Position numbers and translations under genes: made by a program | The notes under the pieces: generated by a model | The model's input: the letters and a program-made list of their open reading frames with translations, nothing else | Databases searched by the model: none | What the model was told of the DNA's origin: nothing | Source: Adiantum capillus-veneris | Lineage: Eukaryota > Streptophyta > Polypodiopsida > Polypodiales > Pteridaceae | DNA length: 64,000 nt | Reading direction: 5' to 3' | Assembly (NCBI GenBank): GCA_014529385.2 | Contig: CM043945.1 | Coordinates: 146,654,241-146,718,240, forward strand | Part shown: positions 45,691-56,420 of the stretch, in pieces | Layout: every line of letters starts with the position of its first letter | Numbering within the stretch: the first letter of the stretch is position 1

Positions 45691-46365
45691 CTAATGCTTG
45701 GCCGTGTAATGTGGCCCTATTTTATCAATGCATGGAAAAATTATTGTTGTGCAAGAGAAGGGTATAAGCAAGATGCTTCTTGGCATTCGCCGTCGAGGTT
45801 TCCTGTTTTCTTTGCAAGTAAGAGCTGTAACTCTACTGCTCGTTGTTTGATTGTCTTTCTTGCAAAAGTCGCTTGCTTTGTCGCTATTGTGGATATGGCC
45901 ATAGTTGTCTTCTTGGAGAGAATTGGCTTGGCCAGATTGGCCGTAGACCCGTGTCTCTTTTGCTTTCCATTGGTAGCTTTTCTTTGGTGGTTTTTGTAGG
46001 TTTAGTGCTACTGTCGTGGTTGCCATTGTTTTGTTGCTGATTGACACCCACATAAATTGGTTTGTTGGTTTCATATGCAGTTGGCTGCCTTCCGATGTTG
46101 CTTGTACTGAAGGGAGTTCCTTTTGCTTCGGTTTCGGGATCCAAATGTGAGTCGCATTTGAGTTATTGCTGAGCATTTTCTTTGGGATCCATATTTGTTT
46201 TATTCCCTTGGTTTTTGGTTGAATTATCTGCTTCAGTTGAATTCTTCGGTTGTATTGTTTTTTGTCTGCCATGTCATTTCTATCCTTCCCCACCCATATT
46301 TGTTTTTCTCTTGTTGGTAACTTTGATCTTTTCACTGCGTCGATGACTTGTCATACCTGTACTAA
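45691..46365 (-). pseudogene. Pol C-terminal tail with repeated W-I/V-P-K motifs
   Basis: A frame of 214 codons continues the fused integrase-protease polypeptide after a stop and frame change at about 46362. It is basic and low in complexity, with recurring short motifs KQIWVGK, KQIWIPKK, HIWIPKPK and QFMWVSIS at roughly 20-30-residue spacing. The right copy reads KQVWVWK, KKIWIPKR, NWIPKPK and SMWVPIS at matching positions, and there the first three are in the same frame as the protease-like domain, so the tail is part of the same polyprotein. No known domain is recognised. Confidence 0.55.
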
Positions 46366-47440
46366 ACATGGTTGGCAGTTCCCTGTTTGCTTTTTGGTGG
46401 CACCCTTGCTTTTGTCTTTTTATCCAGTGATTGCATTGCTGGCAGCTGATTCTTTTGGGGTTGTTGAGCAAAGAATATCACCTGTTGTTCTTGTGCATGC
46501 TGAATTTTGACTGCATTCGCATTCCAATCTATCTGCACATTGTACTCTTTTTGCCAAGGTTGTCCCAACATCATGGGATGTTGTGTGCTTTCATCCTCCA
46601 CCACATAGAATTTGTGTGGGTAAATATATTGATGTACTTGTACATGCAATATAGTCCATCCCAATGTTTTCAGCGAATGTGATGTACTACTTTCCAGCAC
46701 TTGTGGAGCAGGATGAAGTTGACCTGTGGGCTTGAGCTGTTTGTATAATCTGTAAGAGATCAAATTTTCTTGAGCTCCAGAATCAAGCAATGCAGTCGAT
46801 TCAACTTGATTGCTATCCACTTTGACTGCAATTATTGGCTCCACTGTGTCTTCATCAAAATTCGTTAGTCGAATGGCATTGATTTGCAATGGTGCTCCAC
46901 ATTGTTGTTGTTGTCGCAGAAGTCTTGTTTTTGCAATGTGTTCTTTTGCTTTTGCTTGAACTTCTTCTCGTACCCTCTGTTTCTCCTTCATTCGTTGTTT
47001 TCCTTGATGGATACATTGAAGCATATCCTGTGCTAGTGGTAAATGATATTTCTTCAACCGACACCCACTAATCCAATTTGGCATTTCTTCTCCTGCTAAT
47101 GTAGCAATCTTGACAGCTCCGCTTTGTGATAGGTCACTAATCACAAAGGGTCCCATCCCTCGCTTTTTAAGTTTCTTGGCATGTTGCTTCAAGGTATAAA
47201 CAAGTACATAATCACCTGTTTTTAACTCTTTCGTGCGCACATGCTTGTCAAAAAACTCCTTTTGTCTTCTCTTTTTAGCATAGATCGAAGCTACAGCTCT
47301 CAAGCGAAGTTCATCTAGCTTTTCAAGATCATCTATTCTGGAAGAGAGATCATACCATGTCCATTCTAAGCGTTTCGCTACTCGTAGAGTTGGAATTAAA
47401 AACTCGATGGGTAATATAGCATTTAGGCCAAACACCATGT
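46366..47440 (-). pseudogene. Integrase C-terminus fused to a second retropepsin-like domain
   Basis: One uninterrupted 358-codon frame. Residues 1-130 are an integrase C-terminus: NAILPIEFLIPTLRVAKRLE, RQKEFFDKHVRTKELKTGDY, MGPFVISDLSQSGAVKIATL. A basic linker follows (EEVQAKAKEHIAKTRLLRQQ). Residues about 200-315 are protease-like: TALLDSGAQENLISYRLYKQ (catalytic D-S-G-A near 46780), VHQYIYPHKFYVVEDES, and MMLGQPWQKEYNVQIDW (near 46560), the second retropepsin signature, about 75 residues after the first. Plant Ty3 elements normally have protease only in front of RT, and this element has one there too. The right copy shows the same fusion with D-C-G-A. Confidence 0.85.
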
Positions 47441-47565
47441 TGTACGGTGTCGTTCCTATCGATGTTTTGTAAGCTACCCTGTATGCCCATAGTGTCGAGT
47501 GTAGCTACTAATCCCAATCTATTCTTGACTCTAATACAATTTTAGTGAGAACCGTGCATAGTGTT

Positions 47566-48320
47566 TTATTGTAGCCTCAGCTTGTCCATTTGCCTATGGG
47601 GATGATATGGAGCAGATTTTCTATGTATCACCATGAATTCCTCTAGCAGATATTCAATGAATTCAATAAGAAAATGTGTTCCTCGATCACTGAATTTTTC
47701 TATTGGTAAACCGTATCGTACAAAGACATTATCATACAAAAATTGTGGAGTGGTTCGTGCATCTGCTTTATTGTCTCCTTGGATTCCGCCCATTTCGTGA
47801 GATAGTCCGTAGCCACAATGATATATTGGGTATGGATGCGATATGCGGGGGGTGAAATAGGTCCCACAAAATCAATTCCCCATTTTGCAAATGCCCTTGC
47901 TCCCATCATTGGACGTAGTGGCATCTCATCTCTCTTTATTGGCACCTTGGTGCGCTGACATGCGTCACAACGCTTTACAAACTCTTCAGCATCCATATGT
48001 AATGTAGGCCACCATATTCCTACGGTTAAGACAATTTTTGTCGTCTTATCGCCTGAAAAATGGCCTCCACTTATTCTGCCATGCGCGTGTTCTAGAATCA
48101 GCAGGTATTCACTTTCACTTGCACAGATTCTAAGTTGATTGTCCTTTCCTCGCGTATAGAGTTGGTTCCCAATTAATTGAAATTCACGAGCCTCCAACTC
48201 TATAGCCCTTTTTCGTGTTCTTGTTATGTTTTCAGGAAACGTCCTTGTGGTTAAGAAATCAATGATATATTGACTCCATGCAGGTGCAATGTTTACCTGA
48301 AACAATGTCACGTGATCCAC
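47566..48320 (-). pseudogene. int: Integrase, zinc module and catalytic core
   Basis: YLLILEHAHGRISGGHFSGD and AEEFVKRCDACQRTKVPIKR give the His and Cys pairs of the zinc module (48110-47960). The first catalytic Asp is in WGIDFVGPISPPA (about 47870). The second is in KFSDRGTHF (about 47690), in another frame after a shift near 47760. Glu follows the YHPHRQMDK region, where a small frameshift garbles the usual NGQAE. The frame upstream of 48320 is disturbed. Comparison with the right copy, which reads SDQGTQF and PQANGQAEATNK, shows which changes are lesions. Confidence 0.88.
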
Positions 48321-48458
48321 TCTTCAATTCGCGCTACATATAGTACAATTGGTAAGCATGTGTGTCCGCGTACATAGTTGGCCAATAAACCCCTAACTAT
48401 TTCGGTCTCTAGTGTGTTTTCACTGTTAAACAATGAAATGCACAATCCTGGATATGCG

Positions 48459-48947
48459 CTAGGTAGCTGGGGCATTAGTTAATCCAAAAGGCATAACTCG
48501 GTATGCATAAATTCCCCATTCTGTGGCAAACGTTGTTTTGTGTTGATCCTCCATTGCAATTGCCAGTTGGTTGTATCCTGAAAACCCATCTAGAAAAGAA
48601 TAAGCCCATTTCCCAACCACCCTCTCTAGTGCATGTTCCGTGATCGGCAAGGAATAATTGTCCCTTATGGTGGTTGCATTTACCTTTTTGAGGTTTACAC
48701 ACACTCGCAGTTTTTCGTTCTTTTTGGGGACTACCACAATGGGTGACACCCAATCTGTATGTTCGATTTCATAAATGAATTCAGCTTCCATCAGCTTGTC
48801 AATCTCCTCTTTGATTCGTTTAGCAAATGTGTCATTATATGTATAAGGACGTTGTTTGCTAGGTTTGGCATCTGATTTCAAAGGTATTGTATGTTGGCAT
48901 ATTGATGGATCAACTCCTTTGAGGTCTTTGTAGGACCATGAAAACAC
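48459..48947 (-). pseudogene. pol: Reverse transcriptase, N-terminal part only
   Basis: Covers the Athila/Tat-type RT fingers and palm: KQRPYTYNDTFAKRIKEEID, PIVVVPKKNEKLRVCVNLKK, YSFLDGFSGYNQLAIAMEDQ (first catalytic Asp) and YRVMPFGLTNAPAT, stopping at a TAG at 48459. The Y-x-D-D motif, thumb and RNase H, which should occupy about 900 bp, are missing; only about 140 bp separate this frame from integrase. That indicates an internal deletion. Upstream, the frame is continuous with the linker and protease in the same register. Confidence 0.88.
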
Positions 48948-50237
48948 ATCTTTATACTTCTTGAGAAGTTTTGTTAGCCGTCTTTCTTCTTCAAGCTCTA
49001 AATTGGTTGCGATATAGACCGGCTAAGGCTTCTCACCTGGTTCCGGGAGGTCTATCCTTTTTGCATTTTCCGGCCCATCATAAGATTCCTGGTTTGTTCT
49101 TTCCCTGACTCGTGGTGTCATTATGATTTTCCTATCCTGGATGGTAAATTTCCGATAGTGTGATGGTACATTCATGTTTCCTTTTTCTGACTCCCCGTTA
49201 CCATCAATATCTCCCTCAGTAGTCCATTCCTCTCATAAAGACCGTTTCAGTTCTGGCTGAGGCTTCTCACCTGGTTCCGTGAGGTCTATCCTTTTTGCAT
49301 TTTCCGGCCCATCATAAGATTCCTGGTTTGTTCTTTCCCTGACTGGTGGTGTCATTATGATTTTCCTATCCTGGATGGTAAATTTCCGATAGTGTGATGG
49401 TACATTCATGTTTCCCTTTTTTGACTCCCCTTTACCATCACTATCTTCTTCAGTAGTCCATTCCTCTCATAAAGACCGTTTCAGTTCTTGGTATTTCTGT
49501 TTACGCTCCCGTTTGGTCCACTCTGAGTCTTTTGTTGTTTTTGTTTGTGATTTTTGAGATTTTTGTGATTTTGTTTTGGTTTTATCTTTTTGTTCTTGTT
49601 TTATTTCCTCCCGCGCTCTTTCCTTTCGAACTTTTGAGAATCTTCCTGATATTTGATCTTTTACACAATCCCCTGCTTTTTCAAGTATTAGATAGTGAGT
49701 TTTATCTTTTATCCTAGGCATCAGGTTTTCTCTCGCTTTGTTTTCTACTCATTTTCTCCTATAGCATTCCTGGCGTCTAGGGTGCTGATTAGCAAAATCA
49801 TAAAAATTGATATTCTCTGTTTTCTCCCCACGCTCACTTAAGTTGTCTGAACACTCCTTATCTACATCATTATTTACTTCCAGATGCTTAGAGGAGTTAT
49901 AAAACTCTTCTTGTTCTGGTGGTTCTACCATCTCATCTCCTCCTGGTATAATGCTTACCATGTAATAGGGTAGCACATCATACCCATCCTTATCGCAAAA
50001 TTTTGTTATTGGACTATCTGTAATGGTACAGACATCCAATGTTGCTAGTATGTGTTCCCATTCCAGAGGTTCCAAGGCATCTTCAGGAAAAGGTTCCGAA
50101 ATATAATCCTTGTCCTCAATCGCTCTTTCTAAGACGCATTCCTCTCTTTTCAAGCTCCCACAATGTGAAGCTGCGCACATCCATAGCTCTTTGTGTTGCC
50201 CTAACCATGCTGGGAGTTCCGACCCTGGCACTGTAGC
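48948..50237 (-). pseudogene. Acidic/charged linker between protease and RT
   Basis: The same frame as protease and RT runs through here with TGA or TAG at 50238, 49749, 49467, 49233 and 49023. It encodes SELPAWLGQHKELWMCAASH, an acidic stretch PFPEDALEPLEWEHIL, a Lys/Glu/Thr-rich segment KERAREEIKQEQKDKTKTKS, and a duplicated 78-residue module with NMNVPSHYRKFTIQD. It ends with VYIATNLELEEERRLTKLLK, the usual entry to Ty3 RT. Such linkers are common before RT in Athila/Tat elements; no enzyme is recognised. Confidence 0.6.
49021..49488 (-). repeat. In-frame tandem duplication, 234 bp
   Basis: 49021-49254 and 49255-49488 are nearly identical (78 codons each), including the in-frame TGA after KRSL in both copies. 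Because 234 is a multiple of three, the frame is preserved. The stop shared by both copies suggests that it arose before the duplication, or by independent identical CpG decay. Confidence 0.9.
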
Positions 50238-51860
50238 TCAATCAAACTCTTCCACTGGTGTCTGGTTCATATCCTTGTAAATATGGTCTTTTAGGTGTAT
50301 TTTGGTTGTTGTCTCACCATGTCTGAGGTATATGTAGTCGTAAATCCAATCCTGGACCATCTTCAATTGTCGCATGAACGGTCTTCCCAAGATGATCTCG
50401 TAATTGTTCTTTTTGTCGAAATCGACTATTGCAAATGTATGCTCATACTCAATTCCGCACGAGGTGACAATTACTTTTTCTAAGAGTCCTAGAGGCTTCT
50501 CCATGAACCCATCTACCAATCGCAATTTCATTATGGTAGCTCTCAAAGCTGGTTTTTCCCATTTTTTTAAGATTTTCTTGGTGGCGATAGCAACTCCCGC
50601 TCCACTGTCAAGAATAGCTTTGGAAACTACTCCTTGGAATTCTACTGGTAGCGTGGTGTTTCCATCTTCTCCCTCGCAATACTCTCCAACCTTGTGTAAT
50701 GGTACTGGCCTAGTGTTTAGTTGAGGCCTGTCCAATTCTCTGATCCCTTCCTGAAGCTTTGAGGTGGGGTCTTTCACTCCAAATTTTTCTAGGCATTTGC
50801 CTACTGTGGTCCACATGTTTGGTTGTAACCTTAGGAGTTCGGCTAATGTGATTGTGCATGCCACTGGGGTGGACAATAACTCAATCAACCCTTGTGAATC
50901 CATCACTTTTTTAGAAGAAAGTCTTTCAGATGGGATTGCTATCACCTCAGACTTGGCTTCATACTCTCCTAGGTAAGAGGATAGAGTTTTCAGCGAGTCT
51001 TGTTGGCTGTGCCCCGAACTAATTGATCCCTGGTCTCCCCCTTGTGAATGTATATCAAAGTTCATTTGTGATCTTGCCTCAAATTCTTCAATAGGAGGTA
51101 AGATCTCAATTTTCTCTTTTCTCGTGATATTCATGTGGTAACTCACCCTGTTAGCTTCGTTGGCCTCACGGATTTGCTTCCACAGATCATCTAGACCGTT
51201 ACAATCCTTACCCATTTCTGCCAATGTTTTAGGTTGAAACCCGTCACTTGCTCCATCTATAGTATTTGGCACCATGATAGGCTCTCCCCTAGACTCATAG
51301 GCATTCGTGAGTCTTTCCTTCATTTCTACTTGTTCCTCTAAAGTTGGTTTGATAGGGGTTGGAGCTGGTACTTCATGCCCATTTGCAGGTTTACCAAGCG
51401 GGTTTTCTATCAAAGATTGAGTTGTTTCAATCATCTTTCTACACATTTCCAACCTCTGTTTTTCTATTTCAGCATATGGATAAGTCATCTGTCTTTGCTC
51501 TTGGGTTTGGTTCTTTTTGATTCTAGCTTTGTAAGCTTTTAGAAATGCATCTAACTGCTCATTTACCTTGTCTGCCAGTACTGATCCTCCTGATCTTGCA
51601 CTTTTCACTTCTGCTATTTCCTTGGGTGCTATGGTTTCCGCGGTGTGTGAGCTTAGGCTAGCTAGATCCTCTAACCGCTCTAATCTATCCTTTGTGTGTT
51701 TTAACTCCTCGGATAGAGCCGTTTGCTCTCGTTCTTTCCTGGATTTCATACGCGCCTTTCTAGCTTTCCAAGTGCTTCTTTGATTTTTCGTTTCTGAACT
51801 TGGGGCATCGGGTTTTGGCTCTTCAATTATGGGTTCGTTCGTGATTCTTTGAGCTTGGGC
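50238..51860 (-). pseudogene. Protease (first), with N-terminal coiled/charged region
   Basis: A 503-codon open frame. The N-terminal 150 residues are charged and helical (KEREQTALSEELKHTKDRLE). The middle has EEFEARSQMNFDIHSQGGDQ. The retropepsin is near residues 370-470: GVVSKAILDSGAGVAIATKK (catalytic D-S-G at about 50612) and NYEIILGRPFMRQLKMVQDW (I-L-G signature at about 50390). This is the normal position in front of RT. The sequence differs clearly from the second protease-like domain behind integrase. A TGA at 51861 (expected Arg) precedes this frame and one at 50238 ends it. Confidence 0.88.
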
Positions 51861-51969
51861 TCATGTCATTGCCTCAATATGTATTATTGTTTCGTTTTCT
51901 GACCCTCCACTGGAAGGCACTGCTTCCAGTATGTTCAAGGTAGTTTTTTCTCCTTTGCTCGGGTTCTTA

Positions 51970-52083
51970 GGGCAATCCGGAATCAAATCAGTAATTCCAC
52001 ACTCGGTGCAATATGCGTTGACTCTAATGATTTCATCATGAGGACAATCTCTTAGCCAATGGTCTCCACCACACTTGTAGCAG
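51970..52083 (-). pseudogene. Two Gag zinc knuckles
   Basis: Minus strand reads CYKCGGDHWLRDC (C-x2-C-x3-H-x4-C) and, 15 residues later, CTECGITDLIPDC, in which the His position is Asp. The pair lies between Gag and protease in the same frame as both. The first is a plausible RNA-binding knuckle; the second may be non-canonical or decayed. Confidence 0.78.
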
Positions 52084-54588
52084 GGTCCTTTAGGCTGTTG
52101 GGGTACTCCTTGAGCTCTTCTTTGTTGGTATGCATGTCTCTACCCGCCCATGCCTCCATTGGCTATGAACAATAATGTTCATTCATCCAAGCTATATCTT
52201 CCTTCTCCTGCTGCCTGTGCAGCTGTAGGTGGTCCTGCACCTCCCATCATGCTCCATGGTTCTGGTGTTGAGGGTTCTTCCGGTGGATAATAGGCAGGAT
52301 TTGTTGCATATCCATTGGGATCTTCATAATATGCATGCATAGGCACCAAAGCCTTCTCTTCCGATTCGGTTACGGTTGGTGTGTACCTTATGCCAACTGG
52401 TCGTAATCCTAGTAGGGGTGGTTGTTGCCCCAATACTGGTTGTGGTCTTTCTATACCTACAGGTTCTGGTAGGTTGCCTGCTTGATACCTAGGCATCGGT
52501 GGAACTTGAAGAGATGCTACGTGAGCTTGGCAAGCATAAAGTCTCTCTCTCACATATCCCTTGTTATAATAACATTCCTCCGTCCCATGGTTTGTCCATT
52601 TTTGTTCAATAGCACACCACTTGGGCTGTTTAGCCTGGGGTTTGGCGTACAAGTTAATATTTTTCAGCACTTCCTCTACAAGCTACTCCTGGTTTATAGC
52701 TACTTCTCCTTTTGGTGTTGTCTGAGAAGACTTGCTTCCACTTTGTTGTGAGGATGAATTGTCGTCAAGATCCTTGAACTCACCCTCTTTGTAGACTACA
52801 CAATTGTCTACAAGGTAAAGAGCCTCCTTGGTTAACTCATTCAACGTCGTGCTCCTCTTCATATGTAAGTTTCTGGAGATCTGCATTCCTTAGTCCTTGG
52901 ATAAATATAAGCATAAGTCTCGACTGAGTTGGGAGTTCTACCACAGGGAAGAACTTAACATATCCTTTTAGTCGTAAGGCTGCCTTTCACACAGATTCCC
53001 CTTCTTTCTGTTTGAATTTATGGATTTGTGAGACCGTATTATGAGCTATTCCCCTTTGTGAGAATTCCTCGATAAACTCATCAAACACTTCCTCCATAGA
53101 CTCAAAGTCTCTACGCTCCATAGAGTCAAACCAAGTAGCAGCGTCCTCCTCTAGGGTTAGTCCAAACCCTGCAAATTGGGTAGGGAAGTCTAACAAATCT
53201 TCTGCTCTAATTACACGCACAAAGGCAGCTACATGATCTCTCAGATCTCTGTTTCCCATGTATTTCTTGTTTACCCTTTTTTGCACTTGAGAAGGTCTAA
53301 TTCTACGATGGTCTACAAATCTCATCATTGGATCTCCACGTCCTAGCCGATATACCTCCTCTGGTCTTCTGTAGTAGGCTGGTTCCTCTCCCAATGGTGC
53401 TCCTAAGCCATAATTTCTAACAGTTCTTGCCAGAGATGGTTCTTCTCTCCGAACTCGTTCTATGGGTGGTCTTCCAGGCTCTATTGACCCTTGAGTTTTT
53501 GGCTTACTCTCTCCTTGATACCTTGAATAGAGTGGTGGTTCTTGTAAATCCCTTAGCCCTCATGCGGCTTGATAACCATCTCGATTTCGGTCTTGTTCCA
53601 ATGTTGCACTCTGTCGAAGCCATGCCTGCAATGATGGCTGAGTTGCTAGTTGCTTTTGGTTGTTGAATGTCTGCGGTCTGGTAGAATGTGAGGTAGCGTC
53701 ATACTCTTCTGAAAAGGGATTTGTAGACTTGCTAGGGGTGTAGGTGGCTCTTGGCACTTCATCGGGGGCATATGTTGATGCTCCTAGAACTGTTGCATTT
53801 TCTACCTCCTCTAGGAGAATCCGTTGGTATTCTCGCCTGTACCTATCAACAAAAACAATATCCTTCCCCATTGAAATTTCATAATAGAATAAGTAAAGAA
53901 CCTTCTCTTTGCTTAACTCGGTTGGGTATGGTTCTTTGCAGCGAAAGTAAGAGACTATTCCCTCACTTTCATGCTTGTAAATTCCCACATTCTCATTATA
54001 AGTCGAAACCCTGGTTGTTTTCTTATCATACATAAAAATCGCTCCAGGTCGATCAATGTTTGGAGGCGGTTCTTGAGTTTCTGAAACCATTTTCCCTTTC
54101 GCCACATTATCTCCATATCTGTTGTAATCTTCAGGGTTACTAACTATCAGATAGTGGTTCCCCTTTTTGTCTCGGAATCTATCTCCATCATCATAGACTC
54201 AAATTATCTCCAGTCTCTGAGCCGGCCTTTCTTCAATACAAATACACTTGCGTCCTCGATAGTCAGAATAAACTAGGGCTCCCCTCGAGTTTGTTCCTTT
54301 TAAGAAGATCACAGTGAACTTGGAATCATTCAAAGGATTTAGGGAGGTGCTTCCTCCTGGAATTGGTCCGTCATAGGTGAAACCTCCTGGCTGTTGACTA
54401 CCCATCATGAAGAAGGATTTGTCTGATGAAGTGTCACTATCACTACCCTCCTCAATAATCGGTGCTGGTGGATCTAGCCTTGCCTGAGTTACACTCTCCT
54501 CGGTGGATACTAAGATACCTCGATCACCTGCCACCTTTTGGTCTCTAAAAATGTATCTTCCTGATCTTAAATTCATCAAACTTATCAA
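52084..54588 (-). pseudogene. gag: Gag of the left copy
   Basis: Begins MISLMNLRSGRYIF at 54588. The N-terminal 400 residues are unfamiliar, with YFRCKEPYPTELSKEKVLYL. A Retrotrans_gag domain follows at 53270-52900: YMGNRDLRDHVAAFVRVIRA, FAGFGLTLEEDAATWFDSME, VFDEFIEEFSQRGIAHNTVS, LIFIQGLRNADLQKLTY. A frameshift at about 52860 leads to TTLNELTKEALYLVDN and a Pro-rich region before the knuckles. In-frame stops at 54199, 53560, 52987, 52683, 52179 and 52140 are all TGA or TAG, each one C-to-T step from Arg or Gln. Apart from the one frameshift the reading is continuous. Confidence 0.82.
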
Positions 54589-56420
54589 TGCAATTTATCA
54601 CAAATCCAACCACTCACCTGGAAAAGGATCAGTCTCCGCACAACTTCTTGCTTTGCTGCTGAATATACCTTTATACAAGCGTTTAATTTCGGCAATCGAA
54701 TCAAAGCATTTAACCACTAGAGGTGATCTTAGTAATTATTGGTATAACTGGAGAGTTAACCTCAACCACTACTATATTTTATACACTACTGATGTTCTGG
54801 ATTAGGTCTGCTAGTCTTGAACTGTACTTTCCTCGGATGTTGGTCAATTTACGTGAAAAGTTTGACTTCTGTCTTTGCTCCATCAAAAGGTCAAACAAGG
54901 TCCAAATTTACTGATGAAAGAAGTTCTGGAACCCTTAAGCCAAATGAACCTCACTATATAAGCTCAATCAACTTTTCTCTTCAGTAGGCCTCATTAGACA
55001 TCCTACACATTGGATGTCTCCTGCTCAGTTTTGCCTAGAATTTTGCACTATGGATTCCCCTTCATGTGTTGAGTCCACAGCTGTTTTTACTTTTTGATTT
55101 GTACACCTATAAGCTGGTCAATGGATTAGAAATCTGTTCCGACAGCCTGTTGCTGGTCTTGATCAGTCTAATCATCTCCAATTTGGACCAAAATTGAATG
55201 GGAGGCTTGCCTAAGGCTATACAACACCTTGCTAGGCCTACAGTCAGTATTTGGCTTCAATTTCTTGCTTTAGACATCCTATGCGTAGGATGTCTCTTTG
55301 CTCAGAATGGCTTAAAATGCAATGCACAGACTCTACTTGAGGTGATGATCACTTTGGTACGCTCAAAACTAAGTTTGGAGTGCAAATTCACACAGATGAC
55401 ATCCTACGCGTAGGATATCTTTTTTGTCTGTTTGAGCCCAGACTTGACCCACAGCTTCCCCTTGATGTCAGCACCTCAGTGGTATACTTAGATTTTGGTT
55501 TGGATTTCAAACACACTAGTCAACTCAAAATTCCAAAATTCCCACCAGATTAGCCTATAGACATCATACGCGTAGGATGTCTCTTGGCTTAAAATTAAAT
55601 TTTTTTCTGACAGAAATGCTCCTGATGCTCTGCAGCTCTATCAAAAACACTCACAGAAACTTTTGGACTTCACTTCAGCTTTCAAATACACTTTTGCGTC
55701 TTTTACAACCTTGTGATGAATCCAACAAGCAAGTATACATGCGTGAAGTGCTCTAGATCCTGAATCATGATGTCCTACTTACTCTACTCCTACTCATTAT
55801 GTGAAATGGTGATAATGGTGTTTTGGTTACTTTATGGCCTCTCCAGACTCTCAAGATCTCCTCTCACCGTTTCTACCACTCCAACTCCTACTCAAGAACT
55901 CAACTAATATCTAAAACTATCTCAGTCTACCTAAATCTACCTAAGTCGAAGGATCTAGGCCAGACACACGCTCCCTAAACTCAGAACACCGAGAACTCAC
56001 CCAACAAGATTTGTCAGCTAAGGACGAAGCTTGACCCGCAGGCACGTGGAAGCAAGCATAGGGTGTCAACCTACACTCGATCGACTCCTTACTAATTCCT
56101 ACAGAGGTCTCTACCCAATGTCTAAGTCACAGCATTCAAGAGTGCATAAGAGGAAACTTCCTACAACGCTTTCTAGAGCAAAACACCCATCAAACAATCT
56201 CAAAACACCACAGAACTTGAAGGAGACCCTGCTAACACCAATAGGTCTCTCTCCCTAAGGTCTATGAACCAAAACCCCAACCCAAAACACCTGGTGCAGA
56301 ACACGTAGGATGTCTGGCCGAAATTTGCAGGTCTTCGTTTTCGAAATCTAAAGTGCCTAATGTGTAGCTCTACTCAATGCGAACGCATGGATATGCTACA
56401 ATGCAAAATCGGACAACGTA
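54589..56420 (-). other. Leader region upstream of gag with palindrome array 2
   Basis: Non-coding by inspection. It lies between an LTR-like unit and the gag start, where a 5' untranslated leader belongs. I could not find a primer site with a known tRNA match at its beginning. It contains the second set of 22-bp palindromes. Confidence 0.5.
54997..55581. repeat. Palindrome array 2: four sites, main period about 280 bp
   Basis: Sites at 54997-55018 (three mismatches to the consensus), 55273-55294 (one), 55398-55419 (one) and 55560-55581 (one). The first, second and fourth are 276 and 287 bp apart; the third is extra. A half-site with ACGTAGGATGTC lies at 56303-56314. The core is the same as in array 1. 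Confidence 0.88.

Noticed and set aside
46250-46510. Hydrophobic plus-strand ORFs opposite pol (also 45694-45999, 62177-62527)
   Set aside because: They are antisense shadows of the integrase-protease frame and its tail.
48459-54588. Organelle-type U-to-C RNA editing restoring TGA/TAG to CGA/CAG
   Set aside because: Such editing is known in organelles of some ferns and hornworts, but these are nuclear retroelements with frameshifts and deletions; cytosine deamination explains the stops more simply.
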